Source of the DNA: Xanthomarina maritima
GTDB taxonomy: Bacteria; Bacteroidota; Bacteroidia; Flavobacteriales; Flavobacteriaceae
Direction of reading: 5' to 3'
Length of the DNA: 64,000 nt
NCBI RefSeq assembly: GCF_008084905.1
Contig: NZ_VSFC01000049.1
Location: forward strand, 1-64,000
Positions within the stretch are counted from its first letter, which is position 1, and every line of letters begins with the position of its first letter. The translations under genes were made by a program, and so were the position numbers. The notes under the pieces were generated by a model. That model ran no database searches and was not told where the DNA came from. It saw nothing but the letters and a program-made list of their open reading frames with translations. This document shows positions 9,873 through 18,721 of the stretch, one piece after another.

Positions 9873-10898
9873 ATGATAAAATTCTTTCAAAAAATAAGAT
9901 TCGATCTTATGGTGAAAAACAAAACTGGCAAATACTTCAAATACGCTATAGGCGAAATTATCCTTGTGGTCATTGGTATTCTTATTGCGCTCTCTATAAA
10001 TAATTGGAACGAAAGCAGAAAAGCACATGATAAAACGGAGCTTTTATTAAAACAAGTACACAAAGAGTTAGCCTTTAATATTGATAAGGCTAATAATGTT
10101 ATTGAAAGATATAGACAAACAGACACCTTAATTTATAATGTGCTTCATAAAAAAGTGACTTATCATGATTATAAATCCAACCTTAAATATGTAACGTTAA
10201 TGCGAGGTACTACAGAAGCCAATTTAGTAAATGATGCCTTTACAACCTTAATAGACAATCAAGGTATAATTAATCTAGAACAAGATTCAATTATAGAGAA
10301 ATTAAGATATCTCTACGGAACCGACAAAAGAGAAGTTGATCTAATGGATGCTTACACCGTTAATAATGTAATAAATAAGATTAAAAAATTAGGAACAAAT
10401 GGGTGGCTATATGATAATCATGTAAATAAAGAGGCTTCTGATGAGCAGATTACATATTATCTTACAGATTCAAGTTATTTGGGAGAAGTTACCGAATACA
10501 AAATTCGACACTTGTTAGACCATAACAGATATGCACTCATATTCAGAAATCATGCAATAGACATTTATAATGCATTATCAGACTATTTAAAAATAAAAAA
10601 GGACACCTCAATTGTTAAGGATTTAAAAGACTATCAACACTATCTTGGCACTTATGTTTCAGATAATGAAACAGTTAATAGTGAAATAACAATTAAAAAC
10701 AACCATTTAGTTATGTTATGGAAACACATAAAAGACACCACAAGATTTGGTGAAAGAAAATTATATCCAGAAACCAAAACTAACTTTACGTTTCCCACAA
10801 AAGCATTTGGCAAGTTAGTATATGATGAAAATAAAGAGGTCTCTGGTTTTATTTGGTCTGTGGGTAATGAAAGACAAGCGTTTAAAAAAATTAAATAA
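9873..10898 (+). CDS. DUF6090 family membrane protein, long form (array copy 1)
   Basis: First of eight tandem paralogues. The shared pattern is 'MIKFF', a basic stretch, 'KTGKYxKYAIGE', then one membrane helix ('YAIGEIILVVIGILIAL') and 'SINNWNE', at residues ~20-52. The positive-inside rule puts the short N-terminus in the cytoplasm and the rest in the periplasm. This copy has 341 aa. After a helical region it has an extra C-terminal part from ~255 ('YQHYLGTYVSD ... FGKLVYDENKEVSGFIW') that looks like a small beta domain and is found otherwise only in copy 3. DUF6090 is a recognised Bacteroidota family of unknown function. No catalytic motif is visible. Confidence 0.8.
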   Translation: MIKFFQKIRFDLMVKNKTGKYFKYAIGEIILVVIGILIALSINNWNESRKAHDKTELLLKQVHKELAFNIDKANNVIERYRQTDTLIYNVLHKKVTYHDYKSNLKYVTLMRGTTEANLVNDAFTTLIDNQGIINLEQDSIIEKLRYLYGTDKREVDLMDAYTVNNVINKIKKLGTNGWLYDNHVNKEASDEQITYYLTDSSYLGEVTEYKIRHLLDHNRYALIFRNHAIDIYNALSDYLKIKKDTSIVKDLKDYQHYLGTYVSDNETVNSEITIKNNHLVMLWKHIKDTTRFGERKLYPETKTNFTFPTKAFGKLVYDENKEVSGFIWSVGNERQAFKKIK

Positions 10899-10972
10899 CA
10901 TAAACGATAGATACCAGCTAAATAAGATGCCTCCTTTCCTGACTCCTGGCAGGCAGTCACTAAACTTAACTT

Positions 10973-11695
10973 ATGATAAAATTCTTTAGAAAAATTAGAC
11001 AAAACTTACTAATGGAAAACAAAACCGCAAAGTATTTTAAATACGCCATTGGAGAAATCATCCTTGTAGTTGTTGGAATTCTTATTGCACTTCAAATAAA
11101 CAATTGGAATGAAAGCCGCAAGGCCACCTTAAAAGAGATTGCTGTTAGCAAACAGTTACTAGAAGATGCCAAACAAGATTCAATCTTTTTTGAAAAACGA
11201 AATGAATCATTGGATAAAATGGCAAGAAATATGGCCTTTTCGTTGTCTAATGGCCAAACTGACTTTCCTGAATTAAATGAGATGGTTAAAGATGGTGGCA
11301 TTTTAATACATAGTGGTGTAAATTTTACGTCAATAATTGGTGGTAATATCAATGAATTTTTAAATGTCATTACTAATCCGGAAATAAAGGAATCTTTAAG
11401 AGATTATATGACCAATTACAACAACCTTAAATTCGCAATAGAACTACTTAATTCTACGACTAACAATGAGCATATCTTATTTAAAAAACAATTTGCCAGT
11501 GAAGTTCTTAAATTTTCAGAATCAAGGAAAAAAGAAGATCTATTAAACTTTTATTTTACCAATGAGTTTAAAAGCCTATCACTAATTATTCAAGACCATA
11601 TTGAAAATGTTCTGGTTCATCTTGGGGTTTTTAAGGAAACAAATCAAAAATTGATTTCAGATTTACATACGTATTTAGAGCAAAAAACACAATGA
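10973..11695 (+). CDS. DUF6090 family membrane protein, short form (array copy 2)
   Basis: 240 aa with the same N-terminal anchor as copy 1, followed by a periplasmic helical region with little similarity to copy 1 ('ATLKEIAVSKQLLEDAKQDSIFFE...'). The C-terminal beta part is absent. The 74-base gap before it contains a small imperfect inverted repeat (GACTCCTGGCAGGCAGTC, 10940-10957). Its stop overlaps the start of copy 3 by 4 bases, so the two are translationally coupled. Function unknown. Confidence 0.75.
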   Translation: MIKFFRKIRQNLLMENKTAKYFKYAIGEIILVVVGILIALQINNWNESRKATLKEIAVSKQLLEDAKQDSIFFEKRNESLDKMARNMAFSLSNGQTDFPELNEMVKDGGILIHSGVNFTSIIGGNINEFLNVITNPEIKESLRDYMTNYNNLKFAIELLNSTTNNEHILFKKQFASEVLKFSESRKKEDLLNFYFTNEFKSLSLIIQDHIENVLVHLGVFKETNQKLISDLHTYLEQKTQ

Positions 11696-12720
11696 TAAAA
11701 TTCTTCCGTCACATACGTCAAAACCTCATTATGGGAAACAAAACTGGTAAATACTTAAAATATGCTATTGGAGAAATTGTATTGGTAGTCATCGGGATCC
11801 TAATAGCCTTATCTATTAATAATTGGAATGAAGAACGCAAAGCCTCAGATTATAACCTTGTTCTATTAAAGCAGGTTCAAAAAGAATTAGCATTTAATAT
11901 TAACAAATCTGATAGTCTTATTGAATTTTATCGCAAAAAGGACACGTTAATTTATAATGTTCTTACCAAAAAAGTAACTTTTGACGATTACAAAAATAAT
12001 CGAAGATACAGTAACCTCATATTTGGAACTCAAGAAGTTAATTTAGCAAATGATGATTATATCAATTTAGTTGACAATCAAAACCATTTAAATCAAGATC
12101 AAAACTCTCTCATTTTAAAATTAAAAGAACTGTATAGAACCCACAAGAATGAAGTGGACAATGCAGATAAGATTACCTTGGCAAATTTTCTTGAGCGGGT
12201 AGATAAAAGAAAGCTAAATCCATGGCTCTATAATTATATGATATTAAGAGAAACAACTGACGACATGGTATTATATCTACTTAATGACCCTTATTATTTA
12301 AATGATGTTGTAACATATCAAAATATGTTTTTAGGCGATCACTTTGGTTATACCTTAAAATTCCGTAATGAGGCCATTGCAATTTACTCTGAATTATCAA
12401 ACTATCTTGGCATTCAAAAAGACACGTCTATTGTGAAGAACGTGAAGGACTATGAACATTATCTTGGCACTTATGTAAGAGAAGATACCGAGAATAAGTT
12501 TGTAATTAATGAGCGCAACAATCAATTATTTTATAGCACAAAAGACAAGGATGAAACAACAGTGTTAAGAGAAACCATTTTATATCCGGATTCAAAGACC
12601 TTTTTTACTGGACCTGGACGTGTATTCGGCACATTACTCTATAACGATGACAAAGAGGTAGTAGGTTTTATAAGAACAAAAGGTACAGAAGTTCAACTTG
12701 AATATAAAAAAATCAAATAA
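11692..12720 (+). CDS. DUF6090 family membrane protein, long form (array copy 3)
   Basis: 342 aa and collinear with copy 1 over its full length: 'LLKQVQKELAFNI' against 'LLKQVHKELAFNI', 'DTLIYNVL', 'KDTSIVK', 'HYLGTYV'. It is the closest sister of copy 1, and the two probably come from one duplication although copy 2 now separates them. It carries the C-terminal beta-rich extension (from ~260). It starts inside the end of copy 2 (ATGA overlap) and is 6 bases from copy 4. Confidence 0.78.
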   Translation: MIKFFRHIRQNLIMGNKTGKYLKYAIGEIVLVVIGILIALSINNWNEERKASDYNLVLLKQVQKELAFNINKSDSLIEFYRKKDTLIYNVLTKKVTFDDYKNNRRYSNLIFGTQEVNLANDDYINLVDNQNHLNQDQNSLILKLKELYRTHKNEVDNADKITLANFLERVDKRKLNPWLYNYMILRETTDDMVLYLLNDPYYLNDVVTYQNMFLGDHFGYTLKFRNEAIAIYSELSNYLGIQKDTSIVKNVKDYEHYLGTYVREDTENKFVINERNNQLFYSTKDKDETTVLRETILYPDSKTFFTGPGRVFGTLLYNDDKEVVGFIRTKGTEVQLEYKKIK

Positions 12721-12726
12721 AGAATC

Positions 12727-13500
12727 ATGATAAAATTCTTTCGTAAAATCCGCTACAATCTTATGGAACAAAACAAAACAGGCAAGTACCTCAAATATGC
12801 CATAGGCGAAATCATTCTTGTAGTGATTGGTATTTTAATTGCCTTACAAATCAATAACTGGAATGAAGAACGAAAAAGTATCAGAGCATCAAGAGACTAC
12901 CTTTCTGAAATAAAAAAGGATTTGGTTACAGATACCCTAAACATGAATAGGGTAATTCGTTTAGTGACAAAAAGTCTTCCTGTTGAAATCTGGGCATTGC
13001 AAAACGTGACTTACAAACCCAGTCAAGCTGATAGTCTTCACAGTATTTTTAACCAATTCTATTATGCTATGGGTATCGAACAACGGAGTTATCAAAAACT
13101 ACAAAATTCGGGAACTTCAATTGTAGGTTTTGATTCAATTTCAAACAAATTAACCACATACCATACAACTACAAGCGGATTACTCGATGCCTATCTAGAT
13201 GGAGATAAAGAAGAGTTTAATCGCTATAGCAAGTATACTGATTCGATGATGGGCAAAATAGAAATTCGAACGCAAGATATGAGAGTTAGAGAAGATGTTG
13301 CCCTTTTAGAAACATTCACCATGCTCACCAACACACAAGATCAAGACGCTATTTTAATCAGCTTTTTCACCTCTGTTCGTGGCCGAAATTATTTAAAATC
13401 GGGTTATGAAAGGCATCTTAGTTTATTAAGAGGATTCAAGATGGTAAAACAACATGCTACCACTTTAATACATGATATTAATAAAACACTGGAACAATGA
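12727..13500 (+). CDS. DUF6090 family membrane protein (array copy 4)
   Basis: 257 aa. The conserved anchor covers ~1-52. Its periplasmic part is distinct ('ASRDYLSEIKKDLVTDTLNMNRVI', 'YAMGIEQRSYQKLQNSGTS') and is predicted to be mostly helical. The 'YQKLQNSGTSIVG' segment resembles 'TARSLINSGNIALL' in copy 5, so the distal parts share a fold despite low identity. It overlaps copy 5 by 4 bases. Confidence 0.77.
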   Translation: MIKFFRKIRYNLMEQNKTGKYLKYAIGEIILVVIGILIALQINNWNEERKSIRASRDYLSEIKKDLVTDTLNMNRVIRLVTKSLPVEIWALQNVTYKPSQADSLHSIFNQFYYAMGIEQRSYQKLQNSGTSIVGFDSISNKLTTYHTTTSGLLDAYLDGDKEEFNRYSKYTDSMMGKIEIRTQDMRVREDVALLETFTMLTNTQDQDAILISFFTSVRGRNYLKSGYERHLSLLRGFKMVKQHATTLIHDINKTLEQ

Positions 13501-14303
13501 TAAAATTCTTTCATAAAGTCAGACAAAATATGATAAAAGAAAACAAAGTCAGTAAATATTTGCTTTACGCTATTGGCGAAATAGTTTTAGTAATGATTGG
13601 TATTCTTTTGGCTTTACAAGTTAATGAATGGAACAACGAACGCAATAGAAATAAAGCCGAAGCGGTAATTTTAGAACAGCTTAAAGCAGATCTTAAAAAA
13701 TCGCAAACCGAACTTATAGAATTCAATGAGATGTTAGAAACAATGGCCAAAGCTAGTGCCATTGTATGTCATGCATTCTATAAAAAAGACACACCAAACG
13801 ACAGCATTTTTAAATATATGACAATGCCATTAGGAACTGCCATTTACAGTCCTACAATTGGAACAGCCAGATCACTTATTAATTCTGGTAATATAGCATT
13901 GCTAAAGTCTGAAAAACTAAAAAATGACATCACATCTTATGTAGAAGAAGTTGAGTATAAGCTTAAAGACATTAGCCGTTATGAAGAAACCTACTATCGG
14001 AATGGCATATTGCTTATAAGTGATTTTGGCATACTAAAATCAAAAGCAACTATAGACAGCCTTATAGAAGAAACCACTTCCCCAAGCTATAAACCCTCAA
14101 GAGATGATGAATTAAGTGTTGAACCAAATGTGATAGAAAAGATTCCTTTTGAGACTGACCTGCAGCAACTGTTTCAAGAAATAAACGTATATACATCCTA
14201 CAAATTTCTACTCATTGCTCATAGAAATAGTGCTCGTAAATATACAGACATACTAAATAGTACCAACGAGCTATTAGAAAAATTGGAAACAGTTAGCAAT
14301 TAA
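13497..14303 (+). CDS. DUF6090 family membrane protein (array copy 5)
   Basis: 268 aa. The anchor is the most divergent of the intact set ('KVSKYLLYAIGEIVLVMIGILLALQVNEWNNER') but keeps every landmark. The periplasmic part has a central 'TIGTARSLINSGNIALLKSEKLKNDI' block, the most family-typical motif in the ectodomain. The last ~50 residues are helical. Translation is probably coupled to copy 4 (ATGA overlap), and copy 6 follows after 14 bases. Confidence 0.77.
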   Translation: MIKFFHKVRQNMIKENKVSKYLLYAIGEIVLVMIGILLALQVNEWNNERNRNKAEAVILEQLKADLKKSQTELIEFNEMLETMAKASAIVCHAFYKKDTPNDSIFKYMTMPLGTAIYSPTIGTARSLINSGNIALLKSEKLKNDITSYVEEVEYKLKDISRYEETYYRNGILLISDFGILKSKATIDSLIEETTSPSYKPSRDDELSVEPNVIEKIPFETDLQQLFQEINVYTSYKFLLIAHRNSARKYTDILNSTNELLEKLETVSN

Positions 14304-14317
14304 CTAATTACATAACC

Positions 14318-15013
14318 ATGATTAAATTCTTCAGACATATCAGAAAAAACCTTATGGAAACAGGAAAAACAGGCAAGTACCTCAAATACGCCATAGGCGA
14401 AATCATCCTAGTAGTTATCGGGATATTAATTGCCCTTTCCATAAATAATTGGCAACAAGAAAAACAAAACATTAAGCTGGAGCAACGATATATTAAAGAT
14501 TTAGTAAATGACTTAAAAAAAGATTCGGTTAATCTTCACATCTTATATATCGACGCTGTATTGTCCGCCAATGCCAAGGATTCTATATACAAAGTATTCC
14601 ATCAACCTGAATACCAATTAGATTCACTTCCTGCATATTTTAAATTGCAATGGAATCCCTACAAGATATTTTCACCCAGCACCTCCACAATAGATGAAAT
14701 GAAAAGTAGCAGCGATTTGGAGGTTATAAGAAATGATGCACAGAGGAAACAAATTGTTAGTATCTATTACAAATATGAACTCTTCCTACAGGATGAAAAC
14801 CTGTATCGTGAGGCTACCCGTGAAATCTTTGCGACGGCTAAAAGTGGTTTGAAGAATATTCAAAAACCTACTTCAGATGAAATAAAATTGTTGCTTCAAG
14901 ATCAAAGATTGGAGAATACCATTAGAACGAACTTTGCTAAAGGAAGAGTAAAATCCATTGCAAATATAGCTGATGAATGTAACAGTCTTTTAAAAGTATT
15001 AGGCAAAAAATAA
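14318..15013 (+). CDS. DUF6090 family membrane protein, short form (array copy 6)
   Basis: 231 aa with the anchor at ~20-52 ('SINNWQQEKQN' replaces the usual 'NNWNE'). The ectodomain carries 'SPSTSTIDEMKSSSDLEVIRNDAQRKQIVSIYYKYE', matching the 'SGNIALLKSEKLKNDI' region of copy 5 in position. The next copy begins 15 bases downstream if its ancestral start is counted. Confidence 0.76.
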   Translation: MIKFFRHIRKNLMETGKTGKYLKYAIGEIILVVIGILIALSINNWQQEKQNIKLEQRYIKDLVNDLKKDSVNLHILYIDAVLSANAKDSIYKVFHQPEYQLDSLPAYFKLQWNPYKIFSPSTSTIDEMKSSSDLEVIRNDAQRKQIVSIYYKYELFLQDENLYREATREIFATAKSGLKNIQKPTSDEIKLLLQDQRLENTIRTNFAKGRVKSIANIADECNSLLKVLGKK

Positions 15014-15061
15014 GAACAAATACAACCAATAATAAAATTCTTTAGACATATCTGCCAAAAA

Positions 15062-15757
15062 ATGCTGACTGAAAACAAGTTCAGCAAGTACCTTCTTTAC
15101 GCCATTGGCGAAATCATCCTTGTAGTTATTGGAATTTTAATAGCACTTTCTATTAATAACTGGAACGAGAAACAGAAAGAGAAAAAACAAATCCGCAATA
15201 TTTATGCACGAGTTGTTAATGATTTTGAAAATTCAGCTTCAGAAATTGATAGTATACTAAAAGGGATGGATGCTACTATTCCATTAATGCAAAAGGTAAT
15301 GAGAGAAGATATTGATCGTGATTCGCTTCTAACAGATCTCGATTATTTGCGAAAATATTTTAATTCTACTTCTGGTTTTGCTGATATACAAATTCAAGAT
15401 AAAGGCGTTCGAATGCTTGAATCTAAAATAGGTCTTAATTATGAATTGAGTACAGAATTTTCAGAAGCCCTTATTTTGTTGTATTCCGAGCATTTATATG
15501 AAATTGAAATAGATGAAGGTAGTTTAAGTGATAAATTTACAACGTTAAAAGAATATCAATCTAATAAAGGTGTAAGACCTGTTCTTTTAATAAATAATAG
15601 TAAAAACCGTATTGCTGATATGGTTTTTGAAGATGATGTGTTTAAAAATCACCTTTTCGACTATTTGAACTCTTATGGAAGTTACAGGAATAAACTGAAA
15701 AGGTTTAAAACTCGAGGAACCGATGTTATAGCTACAATAAAACAGAATATAATTTAG
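15062..15757 (+). CDS. DUF6090 family membrane protein with altered start codon (array copy 7)
   Basis: From ATG at 15062 this gives 231 aa with an intact anchor ('NKFSKYLLYAIGEIILVVIGILIALSINNWNEKQ') and an ectodomain of its own. The frame is open upstream and encodes the array's standard beginning (I-K-F-F-R-H-I), but the codon at 15029-15031 that should be ATG is ATA. Either the rare AUA start is used (242 aa) or translation begins at 15062 and the protein lacks the first 11 residues, losing the conserved 'IKFF' but keeping the helix. I list the safe ATG start. Confidence 0.72.
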   Translation: MLTENKFSKYLLYAIGEIILVVIGILIALSINNWNEKQKEKKQIRNIYARVVNDFENSASEIDSILKGMDATIPLMQKVMREDIDRDSLLTDLDYLRKYFNSTSGFADIQIQDKGVRMLESKIGLNYELSTEFSEALILLYSEHLYEIEIDEGSLSDKFTTLKEYQSNKGVRPVLLINNSKNRIADMVFEDDVFKNHLFDYLNSYGSYRNKLKRFKTRGTDVIATIKQNII

Positions 15758-15792
15758 AGTATTTACTATTTTACTAACCAAAATATAAACTA

Positions 15793-16032
15793 ATGATCAA
15801 ATTCTTCCGTCACATCCGTCAAAACCGCATTATGTAAAACAAAACAAGTTCATCTGTCGGAACTTCAGTGAAGGTAGGCAAATACCTCAATTACGATATT
15901 GGGGAAATTGTTCTGGTAGTTATTGGAATTTTAATAACTTTAAGCATTAACAACTGGAACGAGTATCGTAAGGATAGAATTCAAGAACAAAAAATATTAA
16001 AGCAGCTTGCTGGAGAATTTAATTCAACTTGA
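15793..16032 (+). pseudogene. Truncated DUF6090 pseudogene (array copy 8)
   Basis: It starts 'MIKFFRHIRQNRIM' and then meets a TAA at 15835-15837. The same frame continues through a ~30-base insert (about 15844-15873, encoding 'SSSVGTSVKV') into a recognisable anchor ('GKYLNYDIGEIVLVVIGILITL', 'SINNWNEYRK') and ends at TGA 16030-16032. The whole ectodomain is missing. The inserted bases contain CATCTGTCGGAACTTCAGTG, which resembles the short repeats scattered between flavobacterial genes. This copy is broken by a stop, an insertion and a 3' truncation. Confidence 0.8.
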
Positions 16033-16116
16033 TAGTAAAAACAATTAGAATTATTTTTAATATATAAATTCAATGTACTTTATCACAACATATTTTTTTC
16101 TATTTCTAATAAAAAT

Positions 16117-16541
16117 GAAATTGAAAATTGGGGCTGGTCTTTATCTGTAGGATTTATAACTGCTTTACTTGGTTTGCTATTATTAATGAATCCAAAAATA
16201 TCGGCAGTTACTTTAACTTATATATTGGTTTTATTATCATGTTTAGATATGTTGCAGCTGTTAGTTACTCAAAGGACTTAAAAAAATATGGTATCAAGTC
16301 TTGGAGCACCTTAATGTTTATTGGAGTTCTAGGCATCATTTTTTCTTTTTTCTTACTTTGGAATCCATTGTTTGCAGGAATGACAGCTGTTCTTTGGATT
16401 GGAATCGCCTTTATTCCTTTAGGGGTTTTTAATATTATATTATCTTAAAAACTAAAAGATAATCCTGATAAAATTACAGATAAATTAAAACAAAAACCAC
16501 GTAAAATAAAAGAAGAAATTGAAGCACAGATTAACTCTTAA
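16117..16541 (+). pseudogene. HdeD/DUF308-like membrane protein, frameshifted and stopped
   Basis: One frame from 16117 encodes 'EIENWGWSLSVGFITALLGLLLLMNPKISAVTLTYI'. The homologous continuation, 'GFIIMFRYVAAVSYSKDLKKYGIKSW...LGIIFSFFLLWNPLFAGMTAVLWIGIAFIPLGVFNIILS', lies in another frame, so a small indel sits near 16225. A TAA at 16446-16448 then interrupts the frame before a hydrophilic tail ('KLKDNPDKITDKLKQKPRKIKEEIEAQINS', stop at 16541). No good start codon is present. Repeated pairs of membrane helices with 'NP' turns match HdeD-type acid-resistance membrane proteins. A sequencing error could mimic the indel, but not all three defects. Confidence 0.7.
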
Positions 16542-16561
16542 TCTTCCAAAATTAATTATAT

Positions 16562-16593
16562 AAAAAAGACCTTGAATTCTCAAGGTCTTTTTT
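16562..16593. terminator. Bidirectional terminator between the HdeD-like remnant and purC
   Basis: AAAAAAGACCTTGA and TCAAGGTCTTTTTT form a near-perfect 14-base stem with A- and T-tracts on both sides. It can serve both converging units. Confidence 0.85.
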
Positions 16594-16618
16594 ATATAAT
16601 TAAGTTCAAACTAAATTT

Positions 16619-17572
16619 CTAGCTATTCAAATACCCTAAAACATTCTGTTCTATTCTATTTTGAATATTAGACACATCTGCCTTCACAAAGGTTTCTCCT
16701 GTAATGTTTTCGTATAATTCAATATAGCGTTCGCTTACAGTTTCAATATACTCATCTGTCATTTCCGGAACTGTTTGCCCTTCCAAACCTTGAAAATTAT
16801 TAGCTATTAACCATTGTCTAACAAACTCTTTAGAGAGTTGTTTTTGAGCTTCACCTCTATCTTGACGTTCTTGATATCCATCTGCATAAAAATAACGAGA
16901 AGAATCTGGAGTATGGATTTCGTCGATTAATACAATCTTACCTTCTTTGGTTTTTCCAAATTCATATTTGGTATCTACTAAAATCAAACCTCTACTTGCT
17001 GCAATTTCTGAACCTCTTTGAAATAGTTTTCTGGTGTAATCTTCCAACACCACATAATCGGCTTCTGAGACTATCCCATTTTTAATAATGTCTTCTCGTG
17101 AAATATCTTCGTCGTGGTCTCCCATTTCAGCTTTAGTAGCTGGAGTGATAATATGTTGAGGAAATGCATCGTTTTCTTTCATCCCTTCTGGCATAGAAAT
17201 ACCACAAAGCATACGTTTTCCTGCTTTATATTCTCTGGCTGCATGACCAGACAAATACCCACGAATGACCATTTCCACTTTAAAAGGTTCGCATAAATGT
17301 CCAATAGCAACATTAGGATCTGGAGTTGCCATAAGCCAATTTGGAACAAGATCTTCAGTAGCTTTCATCATGCTAGTTGCAATCTGATTTAAGATTTGAC
17401 CTTTATAAGGAATCCCTTTTGGCATGACCACATCAAAAGCCGAAAGCCTATCTGTGGCAACCATGACTAATAGGTTATTATTTATATTATAAACTTCTCT
17501 AACCTTTCCTTTATAAACACTTTTTTGATTAGGAAAGTTAAAATTGGTATCTATGATTGTATTATTTGACAT
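16619..17572 (-). CDS. purC: Phosphoribosylaminoimidazole-succinocarboxamide synthase
   Basis: Purine biosynthesis enzyme that joins CAIR and aspartate with ATP to give SAICAR, in the cytosol. Signatures: 'YKGKVREVY' near the N-terminus, '[20 protein letters not shown]', '[12 protein letters not shown]', and '[13 protein letters not shown]' with the metal/ATP-binding acidic residues. I use the ATG at 17572 (MSNNTIID), since the upstream in-frame start at 17590 adds six non-conserved residues. At 317 aa it is the longer form common in Bacteroidota. A short stem (ACACT...AGTGT, 17587-17607) lies just upstream. Confidence 0.96.
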   Translation of the reverse strand: MSNNTIIDTNFNFPNQKSVYKGKVREVYNINNNLLVMVATDRLSAFDVVMPKGIPYKGQILNQIATSMMKATEDLVPNWLMATPDPNVAIGHLCEPFKVEMVIRGYLSGHAAREYKAGKRMLCGISMPEGMKENDAFPQHIITPATKAEMGDHDEDISREDIIKNGIVSEADYVVLEDYTRKLFQRGSEIAASRGLILVDTKYEFGKTKEGKIVLIDEIHTPDSSRYFYADGYQERQDRGEAQKQLSKEFVRQWLIANNFQGLEGQTVPEMTDEYIETVSERYIELYENITGETFVKADVSNIQNRIEQNVLGYLNS

Positions 17573-17586
17573 TTTATTATTTAAAA

Positions 17587-17607
17587 ACACTTCGACAAGC
17601 TCAGTGT
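17587..17607. repeat. Short flavobacterial-type intergenic palindrome
   Basis: ACACTTCGACAAGCTCAGTG followed by T: a small interrupted inverted repeat (ACACT...AGTGT) between purC and phoH. I recall similar TTCGACAAGCTCAGTG units between genes in many Flavobacteriaceae genomes; only one copy is in this window. Confidence 0.5.
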
Positions 17608-17656
17608 TACAATTAGTTATTATAACTGTTTACTATTACTGAAAACTGTTAACTTT

Positions 17657-18610
17657 TTATTCTCTATTCTCTATACTTTTATAAGCTTCAATAACTTTCT
17701 TAACCAATTTATGACGAATAACATCTTTATCGTCTAAAAACACCATGCCTACTCCTTCTACATTCTTTAAAATAAGTAAGGCTTCTTTTAATCCTGAAAT
17801 AGTTCTTCTTGGTAAATCTATTTGTCCTGGGTCTCCAGTTAATAAGAATTTAGCATCTTTACCCATTCTGGTTAAAAACATTTTCATTTGAGCATGTGTA
17901 GTATTTTGTCCTTCGTCTAAAATAACAAATGCATGATCTAATGTACGACCTCGCATAAAGGCTAATGGAGCAATTTGTATCGTTCCATTTTCTATGTATT
18001 GTGCTAATTTTTCAGCAGGAATCATATCTCTCAAAGCATCGTAAAGAGGTTGCATATATGGGTCCAGTTTTTCTTTTAAATCGCCTGGAAGAAATCCTAA
18101 ATTTTCACCAGCTTCAACAGCAGGTCTTGTTAAAATTATTCGTTTAACTTCTTTATTTTTTAAAGCTTGAACAGCTAAGGCAACTCCAGTATATGTTTTT
18201 CCTGTTCCAGCTGGACCAATGGCAAAAACCATATCGTTTTTGCGCATTAACTCTACCAATTTTCTTTGATTAGCAGTTTGAGCTTTTATCAAACGACCAT
18301 TAACTCCATGTACTATGGTTTCGCCACTTGCATCACTTGTAGTATAATCATCCTTACTTTGACTAGTAAGAACACGCTCTATTACATTTTCGTCTAATTT
18401 GTTATACTTAATGTAATGTTCCATAAGCATGTTAAATCGCCTATCAAACTCTTCAAGAAGATCTTCATCTCCAAAGGCTTTTATTCTAGTTCCTCTGGCA
18501 ACAATTTTAAGTTTAGGAAAATGTTTTTTTAAAATTTCAATATTTACATTTTGTGCTCCAAAAAATTCTTTAGGAGAGACTTCTTCAAGTTCGATAATGA
18601 TTTCGTTCAA
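17657..18610 (-). CDS. phoH: PhoH-family ATPase
   Basis: 317-aa cytosolic P-loop ATPase of the PhoH/YbeZ group. A variable N-terminal KH-like part comes first (1-110). The Walker A is 'GPAGTGKTYTG' (~131-141), then 'TRPAVEAGENLGFLPGDLKEKLDPYMQPLYDAL', Walker B 'AFVILDEGQNTT', and 'LTGDPGQIDLP'. In this family the protein is linked to RNA/ribosome maintenance, and the name comes from phosphate starvation in E. coli. It lies upstream of purC on the same strand (84-base gap) and diverges from the SAM hydrolase-like gene. Confidence 0.93.
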   Translation of the reverse strand: MNEIIIELEEVSPKEFFGAQNVNIEILKKHFPKLKIVARGTRIKAFGDEDLLEEFDRRFNMLMEHYIKYNKLDENVIERVLTSQSKDDYTTSDASGETIVHGVNGRLIKAQTANQRKLVELMRKNDMVFAIGPAGTGKTYTGVALAVQALKNKEVKRIILTRPAVEAGENLGFLPGDLKEKLDPYMQPLYDALRDMIPAEKLAQYIENGTIQIAPLAFMRGRTLDHAFVILDEGQNTTHAQMKMFLTRMGKDAKFLLTGDPGQIDLPRRTISGLKEALLILKNVEGVGMVFLDDKDVIRHKLVKKVIEAYKSIENRE

Positions 18611-18721
18611 AAGCTATGGGATTTAATTAAAATTATCAATTAAGATTTATTAGATTTGTGCTTAAACAAATCTACACAATTTTAGTGTGAGTTAAGTTAA
18701 AAAAATATCAACAATTCATCT

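Noticed and set aside
16128-16448. 106-codon frame as an intact membrane protein
   Set aside because: Its first ~33 codons are a shifted reading of a different conserved frame ('NWGWSLSVGFITALLGLLLL'), so it is half shadow, half remnant of an HdeD-like gene.
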